The notes under the pieces: model-generated
The model's database searches: none
Told to the model about the DNA's origin: nothing
What the model saw: only the letters and a program-made list of their open reading frames with translations
Shown here: positions 12,745 through 26,823 of the stretch, one piece after another
How positions within the stretch are numbered: position 1 is the stretch's first letter
Layout of the letters: each line of letters opens with the position of its first letter
Assembly (NCBI GenBank): GCA_963070105.1
Contig: OY718803.1
Span: 3,206,507 to 3,270,506, forward strand
Length of the DNA: 64,000 nucleotides
Reading direction: 5' to 3'
DNA from: Litomosoides sigmodontis
Taxonomy: Eukaryota > Nematoda > Chromadorea > Rhabditida > Onchocercidae
Program-made: the position numbers and the translations under genes

Positions 12745-15700
12745 TTAGAATAAAGTCCATTCACATAATTCAGCTAAACGTGTGAGGTTATGTTGCAGAG
12801 CTATTTTGCCAATCGTTTCCAGGTTAAAGCGAAGTTCATGAAGTGATATAACGTTTTCCTCAACACCACAACAGTCGCAGAAAAGAGACAGGTTATGTCT
12901 TCGAACCTGAAAATGAATTAACTATGTAAATGACTTACTCACGCGGCATCAATTTCCTAGTGAAATATGTTGCTCATATTAATTTCATTCGGTACAAGAT
13001 ATAAACCTACCGCTTCACAACGTGTACATTTGAAATCTTGTATTGTGTAAGCAATCAAAAGCTGGTTCACACGTTCTATTAGAAGTTGTTCAATAATAGA
13101 TGACTGAAACGGTTTTCTGCAGCTCGAGCAAATCCATGATTCTTGACATACATCCAAATCACTTGACTGGCAGCATACGGAACAAAATAATTGGGTCAAA
13201 ATGCAGGAAACGTTCAACGACTGCCACGTACCGTCATCTGATTCATCATCCACGTCCAACATGCGTAGAAGTTGATAACGCAGCTGAACGTTTCAGTATA
13301 AGGGACCGTATGTATATGAACGATGTGTAACTAATAATAGTAATATGTGAAATATGAGAATAATGTAATACCTAATTTTAATTTAAAGGAGGAATTTTAA
13401 TACCACACATATACTGAAATCAAGTTCATAGCGGTACCAAGCTTAAATGTGAAGGAAAAATTTGGTACATAATTGGACTCCCACAGACATAAACTTTCAG
13501 TCAAACTTAAATGTAAGCCTTCAATTTAACATTTAAACAAAAACAACGATTCAACAATATCGTCGTATACGAAATGAATTTCACATCCAACAGCACCTTT
13601 GCAATTGAGTCGTAAACATTACTGTCGAGTCCAATGAAATGCGATATGCTTTTCACCATCAAAATAATTGAATTTCGTAAATCAGTATTCTGGCGAATAT
13701 CGCCACTTGATGACAAATTATTAAGAAAATCAAACATTTGTTCCGTAACCTCGTTCTTAACGAGATTTACACGATACTGTTGCTGCTCTTCCACACTCTT
13801 CTGAACACCCAAAAATTAAGGGAAGCAATAATCTACTTCTAAACCAACATAAATTCAAAACATTAAACTCAAATAATGTGCGTTGGTGGGAAGAATTCTA
13901 AACTTCCAAAATTCGCTGCTAAAAGTACAACGAATTTTCTTATTCTGAATACATGCGTCGATTTGAGGTGTTGTAAATATTATGCACTTACAGCTGATCT
14001 TACGTTTCGAGCAACTAAGACAAGATATCCAATTAATGTCTGCTTGAACAAATTTCGATAGTTTTCGTCAATAAAGTTGGATGTACCAAGTTTTATAGTT
14101 ACTTCGTTCCTTTCTTCATCACCCCAAAGAACTCCAATATAATCATTCTGCAAGAGCATTCAACAAATAATTCTGTTGAAATAAGAAATCGAAATTAAAG
14201 TTAAAATGCAAAAGAAGTTGAAGTAAATCAAAACAATCCATGACTCGAATCATTTCAAAAATTTCAAAAAAAACCTCTTCGCTCTCTTGCAACAAGAACT
14301 CAGGAAAATAAATATAAATTTAGGTGATGTATGCAGAAGGCTGCTTATTTTTGAAATGTTGAAAAGTATAAGTCGAATAAAAATGCAAAAAAAAACAGTA
14401 AGCAAAGATGGCCACCATAAAAGTCATCGATATCATACGACTCCATTAAATTAAACAAGATTCAGATTAAACGAATTACCGCATCAACCCATAACAGGAC
14501 ATCCCAAAATTTGACTGCTTTTACATTCAGTGATGCAAACATTGCGTGCTCTTCAAGTGATAGAAGGAGGCTGTTTACAAATGATTGCGCATGTTCAAAA
14601 GTTGAACGCTGTGTACACATAATAAGCCGTGAACTAGATGCGTAAATAACACGCCCTCCCAAACGGTTTAACTGAAATACAAAAACAGTTTCACATGAAC
14701 AGCATTTTTACTTACGTTAAACGTGTTAGAGAAAATTCACTTGGAAACCTACTGCATACCTTAAGAGGAAGCATAGTAAAACATGTTGAAGTCAGCTCTC
14801 CAAAACTAAATAAGCCAAACAACATGAAACTAAATTAACAAAAGATTCAGCGAAATATTTTATTTTATAAATATTTTGACGATAGATATCGCATTTTAAT
14901 TATGAACTATTTATGAACTTTTGCAAAACAACAACACATGTCCGTGTGAATTACAAGAAAAAGTCTTTTCATTAGCATATTCAGTTCATTTCCCGAGTGA
15001 TTCTAACTTAAATAGACTGAAGATTCTGATTGAAAAATAGGAACAGCGTTATCTTCTTGGTTAAACTCCAGTAAACCATTTTGTAGAAAAATCTCACTAA
15101 AAATTTTCAATCATCTTAGTCAATGAAGTATTCGAACTTACTTCAGCAACTAACAGGAGAATTAACTTAGTGATTAATATATCAACTACACGAACAATTG
15201 CGGGATCATACATCAATGAATGTTGTGTGCGTAACCAGCTGTAAAAAAAGGTAGTTTTACTCAAAATTTCCTTCTTGAATTTTCTTCTTTTCTTGAAAGA
15301 AGTGCCAGAATCATAAAAGTAAAGAAGCTACACAAAAGTTTCTTTCGGAAAACTATTACCATTTTACTGTCCATAGTATAAAATTAATTTGATACTTTAA
15401 TTTTTATAAAACTGTCAAATATTGCAGAAAGACAAAAATGCAAATTTTACCAACCGATCAAGGCTAACAATTACTTGATCTGCAATTTTGCTACCATATA
15501 GATGGATATCCTTAATACAATCATGCAACAACAGTCGAAGGACCTAAATGTTAGTGTAATTTAAATTATCAACTTTCTGATACTTAAATATTTAAAAACT
15601 CCAGTCAAAAACTTTTGCACTTTTCACTCCAAAGGAGACACACTTTTAATGGACCTGCCACTGCTGCTCCTTCATCATACTGGGCGATACTTCGGACATA

Positions 15701-18700
15701 ACCAAGTAGCGCATCTGCAGACAAAACAGCTCCAGTCAAAAATCCAACCGAATCTGCACCACCCTCTGCATCAGCAATGCTCGCTGATTGCACAATTGCT
15801 GTAACATCAACTGCTCCCAATTCTAGCTCAACGCATAGAGCGGTTTCGAAGCTTAAAACAATTTTTTGAGAAAAATTCAAAAACAGTGGGATCGGAAACT
15901 AGAATCAGGACGTCACGCCAGCCATAACTGCTTATCCCTCCACACACCCTTGATGAAGCACTGAATGCAACCAAAATTATTTGCCCTGAATCACTTGTCC
16001 CCCATTAACATAATTTTGCCATGACACAACCATTTAACATGTACCTGGATTCATTAATCACACAAACTGATTGTTTCTTGACAGTGAGTGATGACCAAAC
16101 AGCATTTATACGCGCATCATCTAATTCTTTACCACCAAGATCCGGTCGACTAAGCGGAGATGCCCACAGAACGTATCCGTGATTGATAAGACTTCGTGCA
16201 AATAATATATCTGGACCAAATGTTGAAAAATCTTCCGGTATATTACCAATTGGAACATTCAAATAACGGCTGATTTGTATGTATTGCTGAAACAGTGAAT
16301 TTTTACCAAATTTAGGGAGTTATCGTAACACAATTGCATTGAAAATTGCTAGGGTACCACTCTTTTTGCTTTTGACAATAAAACTAATTTTAGCAGCATA
16401 AAGTACATTGTTATATAGTATATAAGCTTCGATTTTTTTACCATTGATACACGAATCTTGGAAGATTCGAACGTAGATCTAATGGATGACAGTGTGATGA
16501 TTATTGAAAAAAAAATTGGGTTACTGCAGTTTTAATATGCATGGCTCAATACTGCTTCTCAAATTCAACTTAGTTCTCACATGCAAGTATAAGAACATGT
16601 TGAAGTAATGTTTGATGATTCTTCTCAGAATGATACGTTGCCAGTCTAGAACATTGAAAAGGCCCGATGGCTCTGAAGCATGAATTCGCACAAGAGGATA
16701 GCCATCAAGCGCTGGCAATCGCTTGATCAATGTAGACAACTGTTGCTTTGATTGCACAGCAATCACTGTCGGAAAACTGCCTAACTGATGTAAACTTCGG
16801 ATGTACTGCAATATTGCAAAAAATAATTGAATTCCTTCTTAAAGTTATTATTTGCAACATTCGAATTGTGATTTTAAACAGTAAAAAAACAGAAAAAGCC
16901 AATAAATATTGTTTTATAATAAATGGCATACACGTCTCGTAATAGCGATCTATGTATGAAGAGAAACAACATTTGGAAACTTTTTTTCTGTGCATTTCAG
17001 ACATCTGTTAAACATATAAATAAAGACGGACTTACTTTCTGAATTATTCGATCAGCGCTTTCGACAGTTACGCATTGATTTACAGTGAAATTCATATTAA
17101 CTTCGCTGTTTAAAAAGACGCTAGCATCGGTAGATCTAAAATGTTATATTTCAAAAGTTCCCTACCAAAATAGAGTTCTGCAATTCAATAATCTTTTTAG
17201 CAATAGAAAGAAATAAATAATTGGTATTTATATTTCGTTACTGATAACAACTCCTTAAAAATTACCAATCTTCTTTAAAGGTACAAAACATGAAACAGGT
17301 CAATCCAACACTTTGAATACACTATCCCAAAATCATACAATTATAGCCAATCGAGGAATTGTTAACAACTACATATGCCCTAAAGTAAAAAACATCATTA
17401 TATAGTCTATCAAAATACTTACAAATTTGCTCTCTCACTAGCAAACATATTTGATAGATTCGGCAAATTTAATTCAGCTTTGTTCACCACAACGACATGT
17501 GCTTCGCTTGTGGCAGTATTGAATACTGCCATGACACATCGACTGTCCTGCTGATGTTCATAAAAGAACAAGGTATGAAAGCTGTTTTCCGGAAGATATT
17601 GCACCGCGAAATCCTGAATTTTGCAACTGTACTTAGGATACGAAATGGTTAAGAGACATAATTTCTATAAGAATATTGCTAAATTGATACCTCAAATTGG
17701 ATTCTCATATTTTTCGGAAATTAATAAGCTTTAATGATAAGTACCAACCGGTTCAAGCTGCTCGAAATTATATGTAGTGGATGGCTTTGTCTGAAAAGTA
17801 GATTTTAATCGACAGCTAGAGCCGAGAGTAAGTAAGACCCGAAACAGCAGCGGCATTTGTGACTCATAGACACCTTCAATTCTCATCGCACACAATTCTT
17901 TATTTAACTGACTGCAAAATATTATTGCTTTCAATAGCTTTGACAATATTTTCAAAATGTCCAGAAGAAATTCGAACAAAACCTAGGAAACTTCATTAAT
18001 CTTTTTCCTCAACTATGAATTTATTTCGTCGAATCCCTCAAAATTTAATTGGAAAAAAATGCCGAAATGATGTGTATTACTTTAAACTCGATTCAAATAT
18101 TCTTTCATCGATAACATATCGCTGCAAATTAAGGACTGGTTTTAATCGTGGAAGAATACGTTTCACGAGAATGCCAGAATTCCCACTTTCTTCACGATTA
18201 TTCACATAAATGATTCGTGGCATCCGTAAATTGATTTTTACCATTTTATCGACAATTATACACCATAATACAAACATCCCTTTGTTTGGGGTTTCCGATA
18301 CCTGTAATTACATGTACATTAATTCGAAATGTGCTTTTAACATTCCTCAGTTTTACAAACTGCATACACTTTTATTGATAGCGATACTACATAATATTAA
18401 ATTCCATTTATTGCCTCTATACTATACAATCGAGCAGATTTCAAAATCTGCTCTATTGTAATCTAATCACCTTTCCTAAACATGCGAATGCACTTGAGCA
18501 AAATATATTTTGGAAATTTTTAGCTGTAAAATACTTAACCTTAACAATTTGCCATACAGTATCCCGCATCATCTGTTTACCACGTTCAAGCATTGACATA
18601 ATTGGTGTAATTCCCTTAGATAAAGCACTTTGTCTTCTACTACTTTTCTCTTCCCTTTCCTTCCGCCATTTTGCCTTCAAATATCTGAAAATTTTTAAAA

Positions 18701-21700
18701 TTTTAGCAATCTCGATGTAAATTTCAAAGCTGGATTTATGCATTGTTTCTCCAACCAAACCATTTTTTCAGTTATAACCGAAATTTGACAGAAGTAATCC
18801 AACTACATCCCTCCAGCAAGTTTGTTGACATCACCATTAGAATCTGAAGAAACTTCTGAACTCTGCCTAAACAAAACATAAAACAAATAAACACAGTACC
18901 GTAACCACTCTTCAATTCCATGTTCAGCAATTGTTTTTTTCTCTATTACTGTCCACCGATCAGTCTCCTGCGTTAGTTTTGAATCCTGTAATTACTAGTT
19001 TAAAAAATCACAGTAAATCACTACTGATGAATTTTTCAATTTAAAGATCTATTTACCTTTCCTAAACATGGTGAGTTACTGCCAAGAGCAATACTGTCCA
19101 ATGAGCTGTCATTCAGAGCCTTTGAATTGCCAATATTTTCAATGTCCAGTATAAGAGCCGGTGTAGCAGCTGTTTTGAAAATATCGGTAATTTTTGGTTG
19201 TTTATGATCATTTTTTCGCTGCTGCCGCTTGCTCTCCAACCAATCCGGAAAAGGAACACGCGGAACTGGATTTGGAATGTTTTGCAGGGCAGCTGGGATT
19301 GAGATAATTTTCTGTATGGTAGCTCCAAAGCGTTCAATATAATATTCCCAGTCAATAATCTGCAAATTAGAAAATTCTTTGCTTATATTCTAACCGCTTT
19401 AAATTTATTCTACTCCAGCATGAAGGCGAGGAGAAAAGGTTGGATCGTTGTCAAGTTTCTATTTAAAGCAGCGATTCTGTCAGAGACCTGCGTGACTTTT
19501 ACTCTAGACTTCAAGAAACAGGATAACAAACGCCAACATTTCGGATATTAATATTGTCTTTGGTAATTGTTGTATCTTTAGTCCATTTTCGAAGATAGTG
19601 TGCGGAGATATTTGATGTTGCTTGGAATATAGCTAAAGGAATAGCTCTTTGTGCGACAGGTGCGTCTTGGGGCATCTTTGAAATGATAAAACGGCAGGCA
19701 AGCCCAACATCTTTAACCATATCATCACCGAGGAACTATAAAATTTCTTTACAGATGATAAAAAATTGAGAATGGAGTCCTTTTTATTTAATGTTTGATG
19801 AAACTGGAAAAAGAACATAATCCAAAATGAAAGCAGGGTCTTCCGTTTTTCTGTTTCCAGTAAATATCAATAAAGGTTGCCCAGAGACAGCCTACTTCTG
19901 CAAGACGTTTCGCAGTTGAAATAGATGTTGATTTTTGTTCACCATAATCGTCAAGTTTTTTTGACATGCTCCGATTTTCGGCAATTAAATCAAATAACTC
20001 GTGATCTGGAATGTTAGCGCCCTGAAAATTTTGAAAAAGTTTGAGCGCAAAAAACGTGGCTAATGAATTTCGGATAAAAAGTAGCACACAACAATTACAT
20101 AATATTTTCGCCTATAGATAAAAGGTAAAAATATTATGAGTTAATCCAGTATTTAAATAAACAACAAAAAGAATGCGGTATAAATGAATTATAATGAAGA
20201 AATATTTATGCATATTTATGGTATAGCTGGTGACGATCAGACACGTCTGCTCACCAACTTTCTAAGACATCTGTTCGCCCCAACTCATACAAGTCTTAGT
20301 CCCACATCTGATTAATGTAATAAAATCTTTATTACGCACAAACTACTTACTTTCGAAAATAATACATCCAGCCAGTAATTTGCTTCTGTTGCAGCATGCG
20401 CGTACGCTTCTGCAAGATTTTTGCCTTTTAGAAACGCTTTGAAAACCGAACTTTGGAAATATTTTATCAGTGCTAACTCGCCACGTCGCTTTACTTCAAA
20501 CCCCTTTAGCTCAGCAAGTGAACCATCGAAATTGAAAACTGCGTATCTGGAAATTCGAATACTCCATTTAGTGCAGATTAATCAAGGAACGAAGGAACTA
20601 TGAAACATTTCAGACCTTTTCTTTAGCCTTTTGCCTTCCTCTCTAGAAGCTGGAAGAATCATTGCCAAGTATGGCCCATCAACTTCAAAAAATATGGAAT
20701 TTTCGGAAGTTACAGAATATGTTCCATCTGGTCTAAGCTGATGGAACTGGTGGTTCGTAAATTTATCATAAATAAGCATGTTGAGAATTGCACCGGGATA
20801 TGAAATAGTTACCTGAATTAATGAAGATTAAAATAAACGAGAACAGTTCCGAAATCATTAAAATTTGTACACTTTTAGATTGTATGCTCTTAGACTTTTG
20901 GGTGTAAATAAAAAAATTTGTCAACAATACCGTTTTACGCTTAGAATTGTGTAAAGTAAATGTAATATTCTCTGGAAAAGTCCCTGGAATCAAGCACCAT
21001 ATCCCATCTGTATCAAGTTCCAGAGGTTTCCCAATAGATTCAACAAGCTTTCGTGCTTCAGTGATAATATTTGCACCAGTATGACAAACTATACCGGCCA
21101 TTTCCATTGAAAACCATCTCGCACCTAAATAAGCGAATTTTTTGGGATTCAAAGGAATCTCCAATTTTTTAAAATATTTCTAATTAAAACCTTTCCGCAT
21201 GACATATCCATAAAATGAGTTTAAGATGCATTTATGTGCAAGTTGCAAACTTTCGTAGAGAACAACGCGTCCCTGAGCTGTTTTTAAAGCATGAATATCA
21301 TCTTCCGGTATCTCGTCTAGAACAGCTTTAGCTTTCTAAAATATATTTTTTCACAGGATATTGTAAATGGGATACGAGTCTCGATTTCGGGTGGGACTAG
21401 AAAATACGGAGATAATAATTGTATAAATGTACAGCGATATAAAAGAATTCAAAAAACATGGAACAGTAATAGTGAAAAATTTTAACTGAGCCAATGAGCA
21501 GTATAAAGATTTGGAGGAAAAGAAATAAGGGCTGAGTTTATACTTGCTTTAAGCATCGTTTTGTACTCATATCGCCTATCTCGAAAAGCTTTAACGGTAT
21601 CCACATAAAACGCATTTTCCCGCTCACAAATTGTCGTATGTCGATATTCATTTTTTGTAATGTGAGTTTTACCGTAAGCACGCTTACAAAAATCTAAACT

Positions 21701-24700
21701 AGACAATATGCACAAGTTTGCAGAAAATCTGATTTCGAAACATAAAGATGTTTTTCGCTCTATTGCCGCAAGCACAACAACAAAAAAGAAGCTATTAATT
21801 GCAAAAAATTGAGTTATAAAGTGAACACAATTTCCACTTTCAAATTTTTAGGAAAGGTTTCAACTTACAACAGGGAAAACTTACCTTTCACCCGTTTCGC
21901 TTCAATTTTAACTCTTTCTTCTTGATCTAAGCTATGATACGCCCTTGGTGGTTTTCCAAACGTTTCATTTTCAAGTTGTTGCAGAATACGCTCATATTCC
22001 CCTTTTGAGGCAGGCACTGAATTTTTTTCATATTATATAACACCAGAGATTCTATAAAACAATCAATCAAATCAAGCTTAAAAAAGTTCTAATACAACCA
22101 CAGTTACGAGCACCATACAATTACGGCATTCGTAGCTGTAAAAATACAGCGAACTTACTGATTTCACCACGCCATTCCCACTGCATCGTTCTCTGGCATT
22201 TTGCGTCCGGTGAGTTATATACACAGGCAATGCAATCCTCATTTGTAACAACTGCTGATGGCTACAAAATTACAAAAATCTAGACTAATAAATTCCAACT
22301 TCATAAGAATTAGGATAATTAACAAAAAAATTCAGGAAACATATTTAAATCTGTTTAATAGGTGTCATATGTATACAAGTGTTTAAACTTGTGCATATAT
22401 ACAGTACTTACACACAAAAGCACAAACTCGAAAAGAGGTTATCAACAACCAACGGATAATCCTACAACCCACCTCGAAAAGTTCGAAAGCTGGTGACAAA
22501 TTTTACGCTAACATAAAAGTGGAAAAAAGAAACAGAACATATTAAAACAAAGCAGAAATTGTAAGAAATCGAAAAACAAACTTGAAGACGGTTGGTAAGT
22601 ATAATGTTAGGATACATTGCACCTACATCTAAGTGGTAAATTTTCGGAGTTTCAAGACGTAAAGGTCTTTTGATAAAGTCATCAAGTTGTGTTTCAATCT
22701 GAAACTTAATACGTAAGATTAAAGAAAATCTACTCATTTCCAGTCCAAATATATCAACCGCAATAAACTTTCTACAACTGAAATCTGGTTGATTTAAACA
22801 AAAGTCTGAAAAACCATCTTGAATGATGCAAAATAAAACACTCCTTTCTATGTTTTAACTTTTGAATGTCAAATCTGCATTACTAAATGAACTCTAAATA
22901 TCAAAAAAAACCGAAATACTTCGTAGAAATATAAAAACAACGCTATGCCGCAAGTGATATAATTCTAAAATATCCAATTAATACTGAAACAAATCAACTT
23001 GCACACCTTACTTGCAACAGTATCGAAATCAACGACTTCATTAATATCAACTCCAAGTTCACGAGTCAGCGAATCACTTAATGTTTTTCTAACGTCTCGT
23101 TTTAAATCTACGATTGTAGCAGGTACGATTCGAAATCTGCAAAACGCATGTTTAATTATTTAAAAAATCTAGATTTTGAAAACATAATAAATCGAACTTT
23201 TCCGGAATATCGGCACGGAAAACACCGGATTCCAAAGCTTCAACGTGGCCACCAACATATGTTTCGGTTTCAATCACATGTCCATCATCAGTATATTTTG
23301 TTCCATAGTGTAAGGATTTATTCGGAAATATGATATTATTATGAAATGCTTTTACCATCAAAAGTGCTTCACACAGTGTACCGGAACCTTTGCGAAGTAC
23401 CTAAATAGAATTTTAAGAAGCTTTAAATTTTAGTCGAAAGTCTGTTGGATCTGTGAATTAGAAAGAAATTAAAGTTGAGAAAAAAACCAGAAAAGGATTA
23501 GTGATACTTCCCTTCGAGATGCAAAACTGAGTGGGGGGAAATATAAATGCCAAAGCAGATAAGATATTATGCAGAAGAGGAAAGACTTACATCATCGGGA
23601 CCCAAAGGTATAATTGTACACAATGCAAAAATAAATGGATGGACATATTTAGTGTATAAGTAATAGGTTGCTATTGCATCAGACACTGAATAATTTGCCA
23701 ACATCTAAAATTTCAAAAAATTCAGTAAATGTAACTAAGGTTACAGCGTTAAATAATAAATTCAAATAATTTGATTTGATTTAACTTTGCTTTCGATTGA
23801 AACAAATAACTTGAAGCTGAAACGTCAAATTAAGCCGTACTTGAGGTTCATCTTTGGCCATTGCACACATCTGCTCAGGATCAAGCTCAATTGGATCATA
23901 CCGAAGCTTAGCTTTTGTACAAGCTTTCAGATTTTGACTTCCCACCGGAAGATAACTATCACGCTTCACCCATCTGAATAAGTATATGAGCACGATAGGT
24001 TGATAAACTCGATAATATTCTATTTTAACATCTTCAGTTCCATAATTCTAGTACATAATTTCATTCGATTTCCTAAAGAATTCTCTTGAATGTTAAATTA
24101 AAACTGTGCAATCTTATCTACATATATTATTTTCATATTCAAAACAGGGCCATTGTGAAAAAAAAACAAAAGCGAAAATACAGAAATTTTTAAAAGCTTG
24201 AGCTTGTGAGTAAACTGGAATTATCGTTATAAATTGTACGAAATTTACCTAAATCAAGATTAACGAAGAAATGCTTACTTATATGCATCAAGGTGGACTG
24301 CATTTGTCGTTCTGTATTCACCAGAAGAATTCTTAGAAACGCCAATTTTCAATAACATATTGAAACCATGTACCGCAGCACGAGCTTCCACGAAAGGCCT
24401 ATAATTCGATTTTTGGAGTGAAGATGGTTAGGAAGGGTTAACTTGTAAAATAAACTTACCAGTCGAATACATCACCGTTATACGTGACGAATACAGATGG
24501 ACGAAGCCGAATGATATGATCAAAAAAATATTCAATCACAGCTTTTTCATCAGGTAAATTAATGACCCGAAATATTCCCTTAAAGGTTTTAGAAAATTAA
24601 AACACATCAAAAGGAAAATTTCAAGCTACATTATTAAAACAAATAAGTCCGATAAAAAAAACAAGACGCTTTTACAGTTCCTGTTACATAAAGCAAAGGA

Positions 24701-26386
24701 ATATTTTAAAAATTTTTAAAGAAAACCACGTTACTGTAAAACACATCATATCTTATTTCACTAGTGATTTATTTTCAGTTGGGATACCTTATATTCCGAT
24801 TTTGGAGTATACTCAAAATCATCGACATCGCTGGAAATAATATGTCTGTTAATAATTAAGAATCCATTTCCATTAACCATATAAGAAATCATCATAATTT
24901 CATCAAAAGCGCTATCTGGAAATTTCAAGGGCAGCTTTGTAACTTCAATGTCATAAGCTAAAACGATTGGTTCCGGTGGATCTATCAGCGTTGGATGACG
25001 AGTTATTTTTGGCTTTCGATCGAAATCTCGTCCTGTTACACGATACCACAAACCCACAAACACTTCCAGATCGATGCACACTCTCATTTGGTAAGGTATA
25101 TCATGTTCCCTGCAATTTTAGGCTTATCACTGATAAAGATTAGATAACGTTCCAATCATCAGAAATTAACTAATATCTTTGAACCACAAAAACTTCAAGG
25201 ATAGAACTGAAGCTGAGATGCTAACTAAGCTAATTACTTGTCTTTATTGATAATCGCGTTCGATAAGCAAACATAGACTTTTCAGATTGTAAAAACAGTT
25301 CCGTGAGGAACTTTGACAATCATTTAGACTATTAAACCTAAATTTAATTTCCATACGTTTGTTCTAATTTCAAACTCTGACTGCACAAGGCAACTGGTGT
25401 CAGATTTCAATTGCTTAGCTCATTTAAATTTGTTATTCCGTGAAGATCAGTTCAATCAACAACTAATGACCCAACAGCGATAATCTTCATTTCTTATTCC
25501 AAAGGATCACTTCGGAAAATCACTTCACTTCAAAGGATCACTTTTTTGAAATGAGAAAGAAACATAAGAAAAAACCTCATATCAATAATTTTTTCTAAAA
25601 CATCGCCTTCATCGAACACTACTTTCCGGGAGCCAAGATGCCTAAAAATAATTCAGACTCGTATTATATCAAAACCTCGATAATAAACTAGAAACATTCT
25701 TGTGAAAGAAAAAAAAGACAATTTTTGCCAGGAAAATACAAAAGGCATGAACCTGGTGAGAAGATTAGTATATGAAGTTGTTTGTTTTTCTCTTTCCTGA
25801 TTTCTTTTTAGGATTGGGGTGATGTCTTTTTTGAACTTAAGGAGTTCGTTCAAACTCGGGAATGAAATCTTCAAATATGTCCTTTTTAATCCTGAGAGAT
25901 GATTCTTCTGCAAAAAAAAAATATTCTCAAGAACTCTTAACTGGCAATTGATATAAATTAGTAAATGAACATACTAAATCAAGGTCTTCTTTTTCCACAA
26001 TATCGGTTGTAATCAAACTCCCATATTTCCTCGATAAATATGACAGGACTTGATGTTCAAATGAAGGAAGCGTTGCAATATAGAGATATGGACGAAACGG
26101 ATATGATATCTAAATATGTCATCATAAACAGAAATCATTCTTTTAATCAAAATAAAAATTTCGAGAATTAAGTTTCGTTCCTATTTCTTCATCAACGTCA
26201 AAGTATATCAGCTTCCTACCTTAAAACGTTCACCATCTTCTTGAAGGAAATAAAAATCGCATATTGCAATGATTTTTTTCGTTTCCTCATCGACCATCTC
26301 TGCCTGCAGTACCAAAAAAAAAATATTAAAAAAACATTTCCAGCAAATAACTTTAATTGTTTTTTTTTTAAGTATTTTTTTTATGA

Positions 26387-26424
<38 letters not shown>

Positions 26425-26823
26425 TCATATAACAAAAACGAATATAACAAAAACGACTAGAACTTTCAAACCCACCGACTGAACATTCAACAACCACGCA
26501 TCTTTCCATTCTATGTCAGTGTAGCGTTGGAAACCAAATTTTTGATCCAAAATTTCTGAGGAGTGAATTTTTTCAAGACGAGGACCATAGCTGGAATCCA
26601 ATTTAAGGACATTATTAAATGTAGCAGGCTAAATTCACCAAAAATCTGCATGTAAAAAAGTTTTAATCGCAGTTCGATTTTTCTAGATATAAAAGGTTAA
26701 ACAGTGCAAGATTTTGCGCTTAAATTACTATCCATTTGCATCTCGTAGCAAAAATCTGGAACAAATTAGCAAAATTAAAAACCATTCTTACTTTTCCTGC
26801 ACGCTGCTTATCTGTTGATCCAT
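12745..26823 (-). CDS. POLE: DNA polymerase epsilon catalytic subunit
   Basis: Forty minus-strand exons give 6339 nt, 2112 aa (human 2286). In transcript order they start with 26792-26823, 26476-26590, 26220-26303, 25975-26109, 25753-25907, 25576-25641, 24788-25109, 24460-24578, 24279-24398, 23841-23973 and end with 13585-13800, 13011-13283, 12745-12906. Exonuclease motifs: D249/E251, D339 in TYNGD, D436 in YSVSDA. Polymerase motifs: D600 in [12 protein letters not shown], the [10 protein letters not shown] block, and D828/D830 in LELDTDG. The inactive C-terminal half follows, then zinc modules CysA (C2002, C2005, C2020, C2023) and CysB (C2054, C2057, C2069, C2071). This is the leading-strand replicase with proofreading, bound to POLE2 through its C-terminus. 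All catalytic residues are present, so it looks active. The start Met lies in a 32-nt exon right behind a possible splice acceptor. One intron (21336-21547) is probably GC-AG. Confidence 0.96.
26383..26428. repeat. Palindromic (TA)17 microsatellite in a POLE intron
   Basis: Seventeen TA units (26389-26422) are flanked by mirror ATGATC and GATCAT arms, so the whole 46 bases are a perfect inverted repeat that could form a hairpin. It lies in the second intron of POLE. Confidence 0.9.

Noticed and set aside
14760..14805. Possible 46-nt extra exon of POLE with good splice sites
   Set aside because: Its phase does not match the flanking exons, and joining 15142-15238 directly to 14480-14671 restores the conserved family sequence.
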